64,000 nucleotides of DNA from an uncultured Lachnospiraceae bacterium (GCA_947173495.1 CAMWFQ010000001.1:1-64000), one strand, 5' to 3'. Shown: positions 16,982-25,916, numbered from the stretch's first letter. The notes: generated by a model from the letters alone, not told the origin. Made by a program: numbers and translations.

Positions 16982-17224
16982 TGCTTCCTCCCTTTTCTTT
17001 TCTCTAATGTGACTATTATAACAATGTACAATTTCACATAACAGAAACAATTTTTAAGACACTTTGCAAAAATTAAGGTGTAATACAATTGTTAATAATG
17101 TACAGATCAACATATTTTCCACCCGTCAGCAACAACTTCATCCGGGCGCCCCTGCACAATCGAGCGGGGATGCCCTTTTCTCTGCTCGTGCGCGGGGCAC
17201 TTCATCCGGGCGCCCCTGCGCATA
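16982..17224. repeat. Gap before the importer: -10 box and a 21-base direct repeat
   Basis: On the minus strand TATAAT at 17020-17015 is a likely -10 for the importer operon, with a weak -35, as expected for an activated promoter. Further out, 21-base copies starting ACTTCATCCGGGCG occur at 17135-17155 and 17199-17219. Nothing else recognisable. Confidence 0.5.
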
Positions 17225-17266
17225 AAAAGTGCCGGTTCCTGCGAATTTACAGGTAACCGGCATTTT
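17225..17266 (-). terminator. Terminator of the GH20 gene
   Basis: GTGCCGGTT at 17229-17237 pairs with AACCGGCA at 17255-17262 around an inner CCTG/CAGG stem. It is followed on the minus strand by TTTTTAT and lies about 30-70 bases after the GH20 stop. Confidence 0.75.
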
Positions 17267-17297
17267 CCAAAATCACTTTTTATTTTACAGAGAACTT

Positions 17298-19121
17298 CTA
17301 TGCCATTTTCCGGAGCAGATCCGCATACCAGAACACGACTTCCTCTATCCGGTACAGCTCTGCTTCACGGCCAATCCTTCTCCAGATTTCCTTATAATAC
17401 ATAAACCATTCTTCCATTTCTCCTGCCAGGGCCATGGCATCTACCGGCAAAACAGGTTCGGTCTGATAATCGCGGGCTGTGACCAGCACTCCTGCCTTCT
17501 GGATCAGCTCCATCCCCTGGATCGACACAAAGCAGGCATGCACAAGAGGCCTTGCTTCTCTGTCCACTTCCGGGAGAACCCTGCAGAGGCTTTCCCTGAC
17601 ATTCTCCAGCTCTCTCAGCATCTCCTTTGTCGCTTCCATCTTCTCCGGGGAAAGAGCTTTGGCTCTCCCTTCCTTATAATACACAGCGTCAAACCACTTA
17701 AATACCCAGTTAGGCGCAATACGCGCAATCACTGATACAAAGGATTCCGACCTGTCTCCGAATTCCAGCAGAGATATTTTCTTATTAATCTCCTCAAAAG
17801 ATGGGATATCCGTATTCCAGGAAAAGGCAGCTCCATAAATCATACCTGGGATTTCCAGATCCGGATGATTGATATGTCCATAATCACCCCACTCTGTCAG
17901 AAGGACGCCTTCTGCGCTGTAGGTAAGAGCATAGCTGCACATGCGCCTGGTATTTTCATAAGCGCTCTCCAGATCCGCTACAAACTGATTCCAGCCGTTG
18001 ACGCCCGGACAGACATACTGCACAGCCCCCGCCTGAGCAAGTTTGCGTACCGACTCGTCGCTCTGGTTCCTGGCATATCCCCAGTTCAGACAGATGGTCT
18101 CAGGAGGAAGCTCCTTTACCGCCTCCGGAAAGCTGCAGATGATATCTCCCCAGAACATGGGCTTTTTTCCCTTTTCAATCACAAACTCACAGACCTTCTT
18201 CACGAAGTCCAGGTACATCCGGTCCGTGCCGATCTTTTCTGCCAGCTCTCTGCTTTTTCCCTTTCCCAGATCAAAGGTCTCATCCGCCCCGATATTAAAA
18301 TAATCCGATGTGAACAGCGGCATAAACTCTTCAATTCTCTTCTGAATAAAGGCAAAGCTTCCCTCATTGGTCACATCCAGTGTATGATGCTCCATCCTTC
18401 CTATAAAGCTGAAAGGCATCTTCTCTGCATCAGGGAGTTCGCACAGCTCTGCATAGGTTCCGGCAGAAAGTACCTTATACAGATGCCCAAAACAGGAAAG
18501 GCTGGGCACCAGCTCAATGTTCAGGTTCCGGCAGTAACGGTCCAGCTCCATGATCTCCTCCGCAGTAAGAGGGGTATCATCCCGCCACACCTCGCTTAAA
18601 TCCTCAAACAAAAAGGAATGCTCCATATAAAGCTGAAGCTGATTCATCTTATAAAAAGCCATCCGGTCCGCCATCTTTTTCAGATAGGCAAGGGTCGGAA
18701 TCCTTCCTCTTGTCACGTCAAAATGATAGACTCTGTTTTTGATCGCCGGAGCATCCTGAATACTCACACAGGGAATGCACATTCCCTGCTGCCGCACCAT
18801 CTGCCGCAGGGTCTGGATCCCATAAAGCAGACCTGCGTCTGTGCCGGCCTTGATCTGTATCCCTTCTTTGCTGACTTCCAGATGATATTCTTCTCCTGCC
18901 AGATCAGGGGCCTGCATCAGCCGTACTGCCGTCTTTTTCGACCGCCCCCGGGTAATGGCCAGGCCGAAGCCCGCATAATCCCGCATTTCCTCCTGCAGAA
19001 GAAGAGCATACTCATATGCTTTCACAGAGCATGCCAGGTCTATGACGATCTTCTCGTCATATTGAAAGGTGAAGGATCCCTCCTTCTGAATCATTTGCTT
19101 TGGTTCTGGTATCAGATACAT
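17298..19121 (-). CDS. Beta-N-acetylhexosaminidase, glycoside hydrolase family 20
   Basis: 607 residues. An N-terminal GH20b-like domain (about 1-110) is followed by a TIM barrel with HFDVTRGRIPTLAYLKKMAD and the catalytic Asp-Glu pair in FNIGADETFDLGKG near residue 280. GH20 enzymes release terminal GlcNAc or GalNAc by substrate-assisted catalysis. No signal peptide is visible, so it probably acts on imported glycans. AGGAGG precedes ATG 19121. Two tandem copies of the structured RNA end right at this ribosome site. nagA at the window end would process GlcNAc-6-P. Confidence 0.88.
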   Translation of the reverse strand: MYLIPEPKQMIQKEGSFTFQYDEKIVIDLACSVKAYEYALLLQEEMRDYAGFGLAITRGRSKKTAVRLMQAPDLAGEEYHLEVSKEGIQIKAGTDAGLLYGIQTLRQMVRQQGMCIPCVSIQDAPAIKNRVYHFDVTRGRIPTLAYLKKMADRMAFYKMNQLQLYMEHSFLFEDLSEVWRDDTPLTAEEIMELDRYCRNLNIELVPSLSCFGHLYKVLSAGTYAELCELPDAEKMPFSFIGRMEHHTLDVTNEGSFAFIQKRIEEFMPLFTSDYFNIGADETFDLGKGKSRELAEKIGTDRMYLDFVKKVCEFVIEKGKKPMFWGDIICSFPEAVKELPPETICLNWGYARNQSDESVRKLAQAGAVQYVCPGVNGWNQFVADLESAYENTRRMCSYALTYSAEGVLLTEWGDYGHINHPDLEIPGMIYGAAFSWNTDIPSFEEINKKISLLEFGDRSESFVSVIARIAPNWVFKWFDAVYYKEGRAKALSPEKMEATKEMLRELENVRESLCRVLPEVDREARPLVHACFVSIQGMELIQKAGVLVTARDYQTEPVLPVDAMALAGEMEEWFMYYKEIWRRIGREAELYRIEEVVFWYADLLRKMA

Positions 19122-19133
19122 ATTTTCCTCCTA

Positions 19134-19335
19134 TTTATAGTTCCGCAGTCCTCCTTCTGTGCACCTTCTCTGGCATGATTTCCGGTCATCTTCTATGCCC
19201 GTAAGTCATGCCATACACTTTCGGATGACTGCTGTTTATAGTTCCGCAGTCCTCCTTCTGTGCACCTTCTCTGGCATAATTTCCGGTCATCTTCTATGCC
19301 CGTAAGTCATGCCGTGCTCTTTCGGATGACTGCTG
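19134..19335 (-). promoter_or_regulatory. Tandem structured-RNA array, locus 2
   Basis: Two 101-base copies (19335-19235 and 19234-19134, read leftward) precede the GH20 gene. The fold is that of the array at 1-262. P1 is 19333-19324 with 19255-19246, and 19232-19223 with 19154-19145; each is a 10-bp helix with one mismatch. P2 in the first copy is 19317-19314 with 19265-19262, and P3 is 19313-19304 with 19282-19273. In the second copy P2's 5' arm is changed to GTAT yet still pairs with GTGC through G-U pairs. The loop bases TTACGG and CCGGAAAT, and the exit ATAAATAGGAGG, match locus 1. Confidence 0.72.
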
Positions 19336-19344
19336 TTTATGGTT

Positions 19345-20748
19345 TCATGTCTGATATTTCTGCCAGCGCTTTCCGAACAGGCGGATCAGGAACAACATGC
19401 CGCGCACGCACAGCTCGATACACATGGCGATCCACACGCCTGAAAGTCCCATAGTTTTTGACAGAAAGGCTGCCAGCGGAAGGCGGACCAGCCACATACT
19501 GACAAAGTTCATGCAACTTGGAATCAGGGTATCCCCGGCTCCGCGGAAAACGCCGGATGCAACAATAGATGCCGCATACATGGGCTCCGCAAAGGCTTCA
19601 ATCCGAAGAACCGCCGTACCCAGCTCCCGGATCTGCGGATCCGGAGACAGCAGTCCGATCATCCAGGGAGCAAAGAGATACAGCAGCACTCCTGTGCCTG
19701 CCATCACCGCCATCCCCAGCCCTACCGAAAGATATCCCAGTTTTTTGGTTACCTCATATCGTCTGGCGCCTATGCTCTGTCCCACCAGGGTGGTAGCCGC
19801 AACGCCGATTCCATATCCGGGCATATAACAGAGACTTTCCGCCGTGACAGAAAAAGAGTTGGCTGCAATGGCGGCCATTCCCAGCGGAGAAACGATTCTG
19901 GTGGACATGATCTGCGCCCCGCACATCACCACCTGCTCAAATCCTACCGGCATGGACAGTCTGAGCGCCTTTTTCAGCTGCTCTGAAGAAAACTCCAGCT
20001 TCTCTTCCCTCCGCAGATGCAGCGCCGGCGAACGGACCAGAAGAACATACAACATCAGGGCCATCGTGACAAGCTGTGCCAGAGCTGTTCCCAGTGCCGC
20101 TCCGGCGACCCCCAAACCGGCCCCCGGCAAGATAAATGCGTGCCGAAACAATATGACCTCTCTGGATGGAAAGATCAAAATTCCGTTGAACACCACGTCC
20201 AATGCACACATGAGGATATGAAGCATACTCGGCACTTTCATGTTTCCGCTGCACTGCAGCATCCCGCCGGCAACATTATTCAGCTGAATCACAGGAAGGG
20301 AGAGACAATAGATCAGAAAATACAAGGAGGCGTCCTTTACTATCTCTTCTTCTCCGCCCAGCCAGAGAGGAAGTTTTCGCCCGATCAGTCCCCCAAAAGC
20401 AAGCAAAACGAGACTGAATGCAAAAACGGCCGCCAGGGCCTGGCGCACAATTCTTCTCGCTTTTTCCTCCTCCTTTGCGCCGATAAAATGGGCAACCTGT
20501 ACCGTAAATCCTATGGACGCTGCCGAACATAAACCTCCCAGAAGCCATGTGCTGGAAGACATGAGCCCGATTGACGCTGACTCTCCCGATCCCAGATGTC
20601 CCACCATGGAAGCATCGATATACTGCATGATAATTGACGAGATCTGCGCCATGATTGCCGGGATACTCAGCTGCGCCGTCAAAAACAGGAGCTGGCCGAA
20701 GGACAGATCCTGCCCATTGCGCAGTCGTTCCAAATAATTCTTTTTCAT
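19345..20748 (-). CDS. MATE family efflux transporter
   Basis: 467 residues, about twelve helices, with the typical two-half pattern (early QYIDASMVGHLGSGESASIG, later GYGIGVAATTLVGQSIGARR). These pumps export cationic drugs or metabolites in exchange for Na+ or H+. The ribosome site is GGAG. It lies 39 bases after the Rrf2-type regulator and is probably co-transcribed with it. Confidence 0.9.
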   Translation of the reverse strand: MKKNYLERLRNGQDLSFGQLLFLTAQLSIPAIMAQISSIIMQYIDASMVGHLGSGESASIGLMSSSTWLLGGLCSAASIGFTVQVAHFIGAKEEEKARRIVRQALAAVFAFSLVLLAFGGLIGRKLPLWLGGEEEIVKDASLYFLIYCLSLPVIQLNNVAGGMLQCSGNMKVPSMLHILMCALDVVFNGILIFPSREVILFRHAFILPGAGLGVAGAALGTALAQLVTMALMLYVLLVRSPALHLRREEKLEFSSEQLKKALRLSMPVGFEQVVMCGAQIMSTRIVSPLGMAAIAANSFSVTAESLCYMPGYGIGVAATTLVGQSIGARRYEVTKKLGYLSVGLGMAVMAGTGVLLYLFAPWMIGLLSPDPQIRELGTAVLRIEAFAEPMYAASIVASGVFRGAGDTLIPSCMNFVSMWLVRLPLAAFLSKTMGLSGVWIAMCIELCVRGMLFLIRLFGKRWQKYQT

Positions 20749-20787
20749 CTGTTTCTCCGATAGCTGTTTCCTTCCGCTTCCCTTTCT

Positions 20788-21222
20788 TTAATCAGGATTC
20801 TTCTCTTCTTCCTCCTGCTGCCACTTTACCATATCCGCCAATGTGATATTATCCACTACCTGGTTGATAGCTTCACCCAGCTGTTCCCACACCCTGGCGC
20901 TTACGCAGCCCTCCCTGCGCCCGCACTCTCCGCCGCTCTGCCCCGCGCAGCTTACCGGCACAAGCTCTCCCTCTGTCAGTCTCAGAATCATGCCGACCGT
21001 ATATTCAGAAGGCGCTCTGTTCAGCATATATCCTCCCTGAGGACCTCTGACACTTCTCACCACTCCCGCCTTATTCAGAAGCGATATAATCTGTTCCAGA
21101 TATTTTTCCGAGATCTGCTGTCTTTTTGCAATATCCTTCAGGCAGACCGGATCACCGGTACTGTAAACTGCCAGATCCAGCAACAGCCTTAATGCATATC
21201 TTCCCTTTGTTGAAATCTTCAT
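20788..21222 (-). CDS. Rrf2 family transcriptional regulator (IscR/CymR type)
   Basis: 144 residues. The N-terminal winged helix starts MKISTKGRYALRLLLDLA and continues with ISEKYLEQIISLLNKAGVV and VRGPQGGYML. Three cysteines near residues 90-105 (VSC, GEC, EGC) resemble the Fe-S cluster ligands of IscR, so it may sense iron-sulphur or redox state. ATG 21222 follows GGAGG. It probably controls itself and the MATE pump next door. Confidence 0.88.
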   Translation of the reverse strand: MKISTKGRYALRLLLDLAVYSTGDPVCLKDIAKRQQISEKYLEQIISLLNKAGVVRSVRGPQGGYMLNRAPSEYTVGMILRLTEGELVPVSCAGQSGGECGRREGCVSARVWEQLGEAINQVVDNITLADMVKWQQEEEEKNPD

Positions 21223-21348
21223 ATATCCTCCCAAAACCAGCTGACCGGCTTTTCCAGCCCGGTTGTACGCGGGTCCCAATTCCGACTGTATCTGTCTGAA
21301 TTGTATAGTTTACCGGGAAAAAAGTCAAGGCGTGCCGCCGCGGCATTC

Positions 21349-21597
21349 TTATTCCTTCGTCAGCGCGCTGAACAGATTCACTCCGGATGCCATCTTTTTA
21401 AGGTTTGGAAGCTCCTTTTTCATATAATCCTCCAGACGGGAAATTTCTTCTTCCTCAAAACCTCTGTTAAACGTGATGCGGCAGTCGGGAATTCTTCCCT
21501 CCGCATTCCTGGTCCCATCCGTAAAGGAGACAAACGCATATTTCTCTCCATTCTTTACAAATACCTGAGATACCGACATCTTTATATCTTCGTTCAT
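21349..21597 (-). CDS. Small conserved-looking protein of unknown function
   Basis: 82 residues if started at ATG 21597, which has GAGG about seven bases upstream; ATG 21609 is another choice. The product is soluble, with an early beta-rich half (MSVSQVFVKNGEKYAFVSFT) and a late amphipathic helix rich in Glu and Lys. I do not recognise the family. It is a single leftward gene before Rrf2. Confidence 0.6.
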   Translation of the reverse strand: MNEDIKMSVSQVFVKNGEKYAFVSFTDGTRNAEGRIPDCRITFNRGFEEEEISRLEDYMKKELPNLKKMASGVNLFSALTKE

Positions 21598-21734
21598 TTT
21601 TTTCCTCATTTCTGCGCACACCTCCGCCCACCGCAGGCAAAACCTGCGATACTGCCACCAGTACCACACCTATTATACTGCCGTTTCGTATCTGTTTCGT
21701 CAAGACATAAATTACCTGTTCCTCGTTTTCCTCA

Positions 21735-21763
21735 TTGAAAAATCCTCCGAAACGTCGTAAACT
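21735..21763 (+). promoter_or_regulatory. Candidate promoter of the GNAT gene
   Basis: TTGAAA at 21735-21740, 17-base spacer, TAAACT at 21758-21763, about 75 bases before the ATG. Confidence 0.4.
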
Positions 21764-21838
21764 GAATTACGGAGAATAAACGATATTCTGCCTGTCTTTT
21801 CAGGAATTCCAGAAATAATCAGCAAAGGAGGACGATTT

Positions 21839-22309
21839 ATGGAAATCAGACGTGCAAAGGAACAGGATATGGATGGAATCAACGATCTGTTGCAACAGGT
21901 GTGCCTGGTGCATCACAGGGGACGGCCGGATCTGTTTAAATACGGTGCCAAAAAGTATACGGATGATCAGCTTCGTGAAATTATTCACGACGACCTGCGT
22001 CCCATTTTCACCGCCATCGATGAAAACGGTCGCGTGGCGGGCTACGCCTTCTGTGTTTTTCAGCAGCATCTGAACGACAATATCCTCACCGATATCAAAA
22101 CGCTGTATATCGATGATCTGTGCGTGGACGAAAAAATCAGAGGACAGCATATCGGCAAAAGCCTCTATGAAGCCGTGCTGGCATTTGCCAGGGCCCGGGG
22201 CTGCTACAATGTCACCCTCAATGTATGGAGCTTAAACGACAGCGCCATGAAATTTTATCAGTCCTGCGGATTAAAACCGCAAAAAGTGGGCATGGAGGTC
22301 ATCCTGTAA
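21839..22309 (+). CDS. GNAT family N-acetyltransferase
   Basis: 156 residues with the GNAT fold. The acetyl-CoA pyrophosphate loop is seen as RGQHIGKSLYEA near residue 100, preceded by the beta-4 strand LYIDDLCVDE and followed by NVTLNVWSLNDSAMKFYQSC. AAAGGAGG lies seven bases upstream. Substrate unknown; convergent with the HD protein gene. Confidence 0.88.
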   Translation: MEIRRAKEQDMDGINDLLQQVCLVHHRGRPDLFKYGAKKYTDDQLREIIHDDLRPIFTAIDENGRVAGYAFCVFQQHLNDNILTDIKTLYIDDLCVDEKIRGQHIGKSLYEAVLAFARARGCYNVTLNVWSLNDSAMKFYQSCGLKPQKVGMEVIL

Positions 22310-22341
22310 AGAGGAGGATCTCCACGCCCTTACTCATTCCC

Positions 22342-22929
22342 TTATGTCAACTGCTCCATTTCCTCCTGGATCTGCTTTTCGCAGCTGCGCATGGCAAGAA
22401 TTGTCTTTTCAAACAGTTCTGAAAGATCCCATCCCAGCTCCTGCGCCCCCTTTGAGATGACATCCCGTGAGCAGCCTGCCGCAAATCTCTTATCCTTAAA
22501 CTTCTTTTTCACGCTGGAGGCTTCCATATCCATCACACTCCTGGACGGACGCATCAGAGCTGCCGCACCGATCAGCCCGGTAAGCTCATCCACTGCAAAC
22601 AGAACCTTTTCCATCTCATGCTCCGGCTTCACGTCACAGCACAGTCCATAGCCGTGAGAGCAGACAGAACGGATCATGTCTTCAGAAGCGCCTCCTTCTC
22701 TTAACAGATCAGGAGCCTTCGCACAGTGCTGCTCCGGGTACTGTTCAAAATCAATATCGTGAAGGAGGCCTGTTAATGCCCAGTAGTCCGTCTCCTGTTC
22801 ATAGCCCAGCTCTCCCGCAAACCACCTCATCACACCCTCCACCGTCAGCGCATGCTGAATGTGAAATGCCTCCTTGTTGTATTTTCTGAGCAGCGTCAGA
22901 GCCTGCTCTCTTGTCAACTGATTCTCCAT
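22342..22929 (-). CDS. HD domain hydrolase-like protein
   Basis: 195 residues, an HD superfamily protein, often a phosphohydrolase. Metal ligands are visible as HIQHALTVEG, LLHDIDFEQYPEQH and a late VDELTGLIGA. ATG 22929 is preceded by AAAGGA; longer in-frame starts lie in the promoter zone. A consensus promoter is present at 23038-23010. Substrate unknown. Confidence 0.8.
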   Translation of the reverse strand: MENQLTREQALTLLRKYNKEAFHIQHALTVEGVMRWFAGELGYEQETDYWALTGLLHDIDFEQYPEQHCAKAPDLLREGGASEDMIRSVCSHGYGLCCDVKPEHEMEKVLFAVDELTGLIGAAALMRPSRSVMDMEASSVKKKFKDKRFAAGCSRDVISKGAQELGWDLSELFEKTILAMRSCEKQIQEEMEQLT

Positions 22930-23009
22930 TCTGACCGTTCCTTTCCCTGTTTCTTTTTCAGATGCAGATTTTTCATTATTGAATGGCAAACGATTTTGCC
23001 GTTCCCTAT

Positions 23010-23038
23010 ATGATAACGGCCTGCCTTCTCAATGTCAA
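23010..23038 (-). promoter_or_regulatory. Promoter of the HD gene
   Basis: TTGACA at 23038-23033 and TATCAT at 23015-23010, 17-base spacer, 80 bases before the HD gene start. Confidence 0.65.
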
Positions 23039-23137
23039 TAACCTGTCCACAGAGCCGAAGGGAGAATAAGCCGGAGTGGTGCCTGGCCAAATGGACATGC
23101 AAGCATATCTGCCTGGCTCGTTGGCTGCGGGGCAAAA

Positions 23138-23914
23138 TCAGAAGCAGGTAAACGCGCCATCCAGCCCGAAGTCAGCGCCGGTGGTGAAACTGCTGGTATC
23201 TCCTGCCAGGTAAACACAGATGGATTCCAACTCTTCCGGTTTACCCAGTCGTCCCATGGGGGCCATGGCATTCCACTGGGCAATCAGAGGTTTAAGTGTT
23301 TCAGAGGACAGCGTCAGATCCGTTCCGATGTAGCCCGGACTGATGCTGTTGACCCGGACGCCCCGCCTGGCCCACTCTACGGCCAGAGACTTCGTCAGTT
23401 GGATCACTCCGGCCTTGGAGGCATTGTAAGCGCACTGAGGCTGAGGCACATTGACAATGTGAGCGGACATAGAGGCGGTATTAATGATAGAACCACCTCC
23501 ATGGGCGAGCATATACCGGCCCGCGATGGTATCCGTCAGAAAGACGCTGTTGAGATTTACGTCAATGTTCTTCTTCCACTGTGCGTAGGTCATTTCGTCC
23601 GCTGCGGCATTGATGCAGATGCCTGCGTTGGCATGGCAGAAGTCCAGACCGCCTAACCGTCTCACCGTCTCGTCCACCATGGCCTGTACCTGAGCCTCGT
23701 CAGTCACGTCGCATTTCAGGGCGATCACCTTACGGCCAGTGGCCCGGGCAATCTCCTGTGCGGTGGCTTGCGCTGTCTCCATATCCATGTCCACGATGGC
23801 GATGTCCGCGCCCGCCTCAGCGAAAGCGGTAGCAGTGCATTTCCCGATCCCCCGGGCAGCTCCGGTAATGAAGCCCTTTTTGCCATCCAATCTCATTTTC
23901 TCGATGATTCCCAT
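23138..23914 (-). CDS. Short-chain dehydrogenase/reductase
   Basis: 258 residues, a classical SDR. The cofactor motif is TGAARGIG near residue 18, NAG is in CHANAGI, the catalytic serine is in INTASMSA, and YNASK supplies Tyr and Lys. The C-terminal TGADFGLDGAF matches sugar or polyol dehydrogenases. An Asp after the second strand (IVDMD) suggests NAD(H). GGAGG lies eight bases before ATG 23914. It is divergent from a ROK regulator that probably represses it. Confidence 0.9.
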   Translation of the reverse strand: MGIIEKMRLDGKKGFITGAARGIGKCTATAFAEAGADIAIVDMDMETAQATAQEIARATGRKVIALKCDVTDEAQVQAMVDETVRRLGGLDFCHANAGICINAAADEMTYAQWKKNIDVNLNSVFLTDTIAGRYMLAHGGGSIINTASMSAHIVNVPQPQCAYNASKAGVIQLTKSLAVEWARRGVRVNSISPGYIGTDLTLSSETLKPLIAQWNAMAPMGRLGKPEELESICVYLAGDTSSFTTGADFGLDGAFTCF

Positions 23915-23973
23915 AGTATGTCCCTCCTTTATTGAAACTAATTATATAAAATGATTTTCTATAATGTACTTAT

Positions 23974-24128
23974 ATAATAGCGTTGCAAAATCAAAAAGGC
24001 AATTCGCGAAACCAACGAAAATATACGCTCCTTTTTGTCCAAAATATACAATTTTAACTGTCATCTGTGAAAGTTCACAAGCGTCGGTTGCTTTCCTTGG
24101 GCGAATAAGTTATACTCATTTTGCAAAA
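23974..24128. promoter_or_regulatory. Divergent SDR/ROK promoters with matching TTTTGCAA sites
   Basis: Leftward promoter: TTGCCT 24002-23997, 17-base spacer, TATTAT 23979-23974. Rightward promoter: TTGCTT 24088-24093, 17-base spacer, TATACT 24111-24116. A TTTTGCAA site lies in the leftward spacer (23990-23983), and the palindrome TTTTGCAAAA at 24119-24128 sits at the rightward start point. Both are good candidates for ROK operators. Confidence 0.55.
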
Positions 24129-24154
24129 CGTATTACCGGAAAGGCGGATCTAAT

Positions 24155-25276
24155 ATGGAAAAAATCTCGATGAATGATATTCGGAAAAGGAATTATTCCG
24201 ACGTCTATCGCCTGATCTATCAGGAACGACGTATCTCCAAGTCCAGGATCGCCGCCTCCCTGGAAATGAGTCTGCCTACCGTCACACAACACCTGTCCAC
24301 ACTGGAGAGAGAGGGACTGGTTGAAAAGCAGGGGCAGATGGCCTCTGGTATTGGCCGAAGGGCGGCTGCCTATACCATCAGACCAAAGGCACGGGTTTCA
24401 GTTGGCGTGGAAATACTGCCCGATCATATAACCGCTGTCGTGCTCAATCTGTATGGGGAAGTCATAGGAAAAAAAGAAGTTTCGTTGACCTTTTCTGAGG
24501 GGGATGCGTATTTCGCGGCGCTGCACACTATCATTTGTGAACTGCTTCAAAGCTCGAATGCTCCCATTGATGTTGTGCTTGGAGCCGGTATTGGTATGCA
24601 GGGACTTGTATCGGAAGACGGTCAGAGAATGCTGTACGGAAAAATTCTGAACTGCACCGGATTGACGATCCGGCCCTTATCAGAGCGGCTTTCCTGTCCG
24701 GTTCGCTTCATCCACGATGCCGAGTGTGCCGCTTTAATGGAGCTGTGGAGAACGCCGGAATTAACCGACATCATTTACCTCTCGCTTGGTATTCACTTAG
24801 GCGGAGCAGTCATTATGCGTGGCCAGATCGGGCGAGGACGTACCGGACGAACCGGAACAGTGGAGCATATGACGCTGGTGGAAGGCGGACGGCCTTGTTA
24901 TTGCGGCAAACTTGGATGCATGGAATGTTACTGCTCCGTAGATGCCCTGCTGGAAGAGGGGGAACATCTGTCAGACTTTTTCCTCCTGCTCCGGCAGGGG
25001 GCTCTTCGGCAGACCCGGCGGTGGTCGGAATTTCTTGACTATTTGGCTATGGCTCTGAATAATCTCCACATGGTTTTAGACTGCACGATTGTTTTGGGCG
25101 GACACATCGCCCCCTATTTAATCCAGCAGGATATTGATACGTTATTTTCTAAATTACAAGATCGCACTGCTTTTCCGGAAGAAGAAAACTTTATACGCAT
25201 TGGTGCGCAGGAAAATAACGCTGTGGCCTCCGGTGCGGCAATTCCGTTTATCCGGACTTTTTTGAAGACAATTTAG
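24155..25276 (+). CDS. ROK family transcriptional regulator (NagC/XylR-like)
   Basis: 373 residues. An N-terminal winged helix-turn-helix (ISKSRIAASLEMSLPTVTQH) is joined to a sugar-kinase-like ROK domain. The zinc motif GRPCYCGKLGCME is near residue 250. The glycine-rich sugar-kinase motif looks weakened (SLGIHLGGAVI), as in regulators that bind but may not phosphorylate sugars. It starts at ATG 24155 after AAGGCGG and is divergent from the SDR gene. Confidence 0.88.
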   Translation: MEKISMNDIRKRNYSDVYRLIYQERRISKSRIAASLEMSLPTVTQHLSTLEREGLVEKQGQMASGIGRRAAAYTIRPKARVSVGVEILPDHITAVVLNLYGEVIGKKEVSLTFSEGDAYFAALHTIICELLQSSNAPIDVVLGAGIGMQGLVSEDGQRMLYGKILNCTGLTIRPLSERLSCPVRFIHDAECAALMELWRTPELTDIIYLSLGIHLGGAVIMRGQIGRGRTGRTGTVEHMTLVEGGRPCYCGKLGCMECYCSVDALLEEGEHLSDFFLLLRQGALRQTRRWSEFLDYLAMALNNLHMVLDCTIVLGGHIAPYLIQQDIDTLFSKLQDRTAFPEEENFIRIGAQENNAVASGAAIPFIRTFLKTI

Positions 25277-25291
25277 CTCCACACCATATTT

Positions 25292-25897
25292 TCAGGCGCG
25301 CGCATCAAACCTTTCATATCTGCGAAGAAAGGCTTCCTCTGCCTCCTGTGGCTGTGCCGGCTCTGCGGCTGCCCTGGCCCTCTGTGCCTCCGCCGCTTTT
25401 ACGGCAGTTTCCGTCTCCGGCAGCTGTGCCGATTCTGCGGCCGCGTCTGTGAGCTCTTCCGCTGTCTCAGTCAACTCATCCATAATCTCGGAGAGAATCC
25501 CTTCCTGCTTCTCTTCTCCCATCGCCTCTTCCGCCGCCTCTTTTTTCCTCTCTTCCGGTGTTTTGGGCTCCTGCTTTTCCACCGCCTCTGCGATTTTCTC
25601 TCCCTGCTCCCTGGCCTCGTCCAGCGTATGGAATGCCTGTTCCTGGTTATAGGCCGCTTTGGCCGCTGCGATCTGATCCTCATAAGAATGGTACATTTCC
25701 AGTTTCCTTGCAATCTCCTCCAGGGTATCACATTCCGTATTTTTCAGATTTTCCTTCTGCTTTTCAAAAAAGGCAACCTGCCTCTCACACTTCTGTCTGC
25801 GCTCCTGGCTTTGCTCTACACTTTTCGAACGGCCCGTTCCAAATAGGGTGCGGAAACCGGAAAGCAGATTTCCTGCTGTCTGATAACTGATATTCAT
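25292..25897 (-). CDS. Coiled-coil, Ala/Glu-rich protein of unknown function
   Basis: 201 residues. The N-terminal 25 residues are Gly/Ser-rich (NLLSGFRTLFGTGR). Long charged helices (about 30-125) likely form coiled coils. A low-complexity Ala/Glu/Pro tail ends RRYERFDARA. No signal peptide or helix for the membrane. GGAG precedes ATG 25897. A hairpin-rich leader lies upstream. Family not recognised. Confidence 0.65.
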   Translation of the reverse strand: MNISYQTAGNLLSGFRTLFGTGRSKSVEQSQERRQKCERQVAFFEKQKENLKNTECDTLEEIARKLEMYHSYEDQIAAAKAAYNQEQAFHTLDEAREQGEKIAEAVEKQEPKTPEERKKEAAEEAMGEEKQEGILSEIMDELTETAEELTDAAAESAQLPETETAVKAAEAQRARAAAEPAQPQEAEEAFLRRYERFDARA

Positions 25898-25916
25898 TTT
25901 TTCTCCATTTCTGCGC

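Noticed and set aside
23040-23130. Possible structured RNA near GCAAGCATATCTGCCTGGCTCG
   Set aside because: A similar string is at 28015-28040, but no stable shared fold was found. It is probably a common intergenic filler of this lineage.
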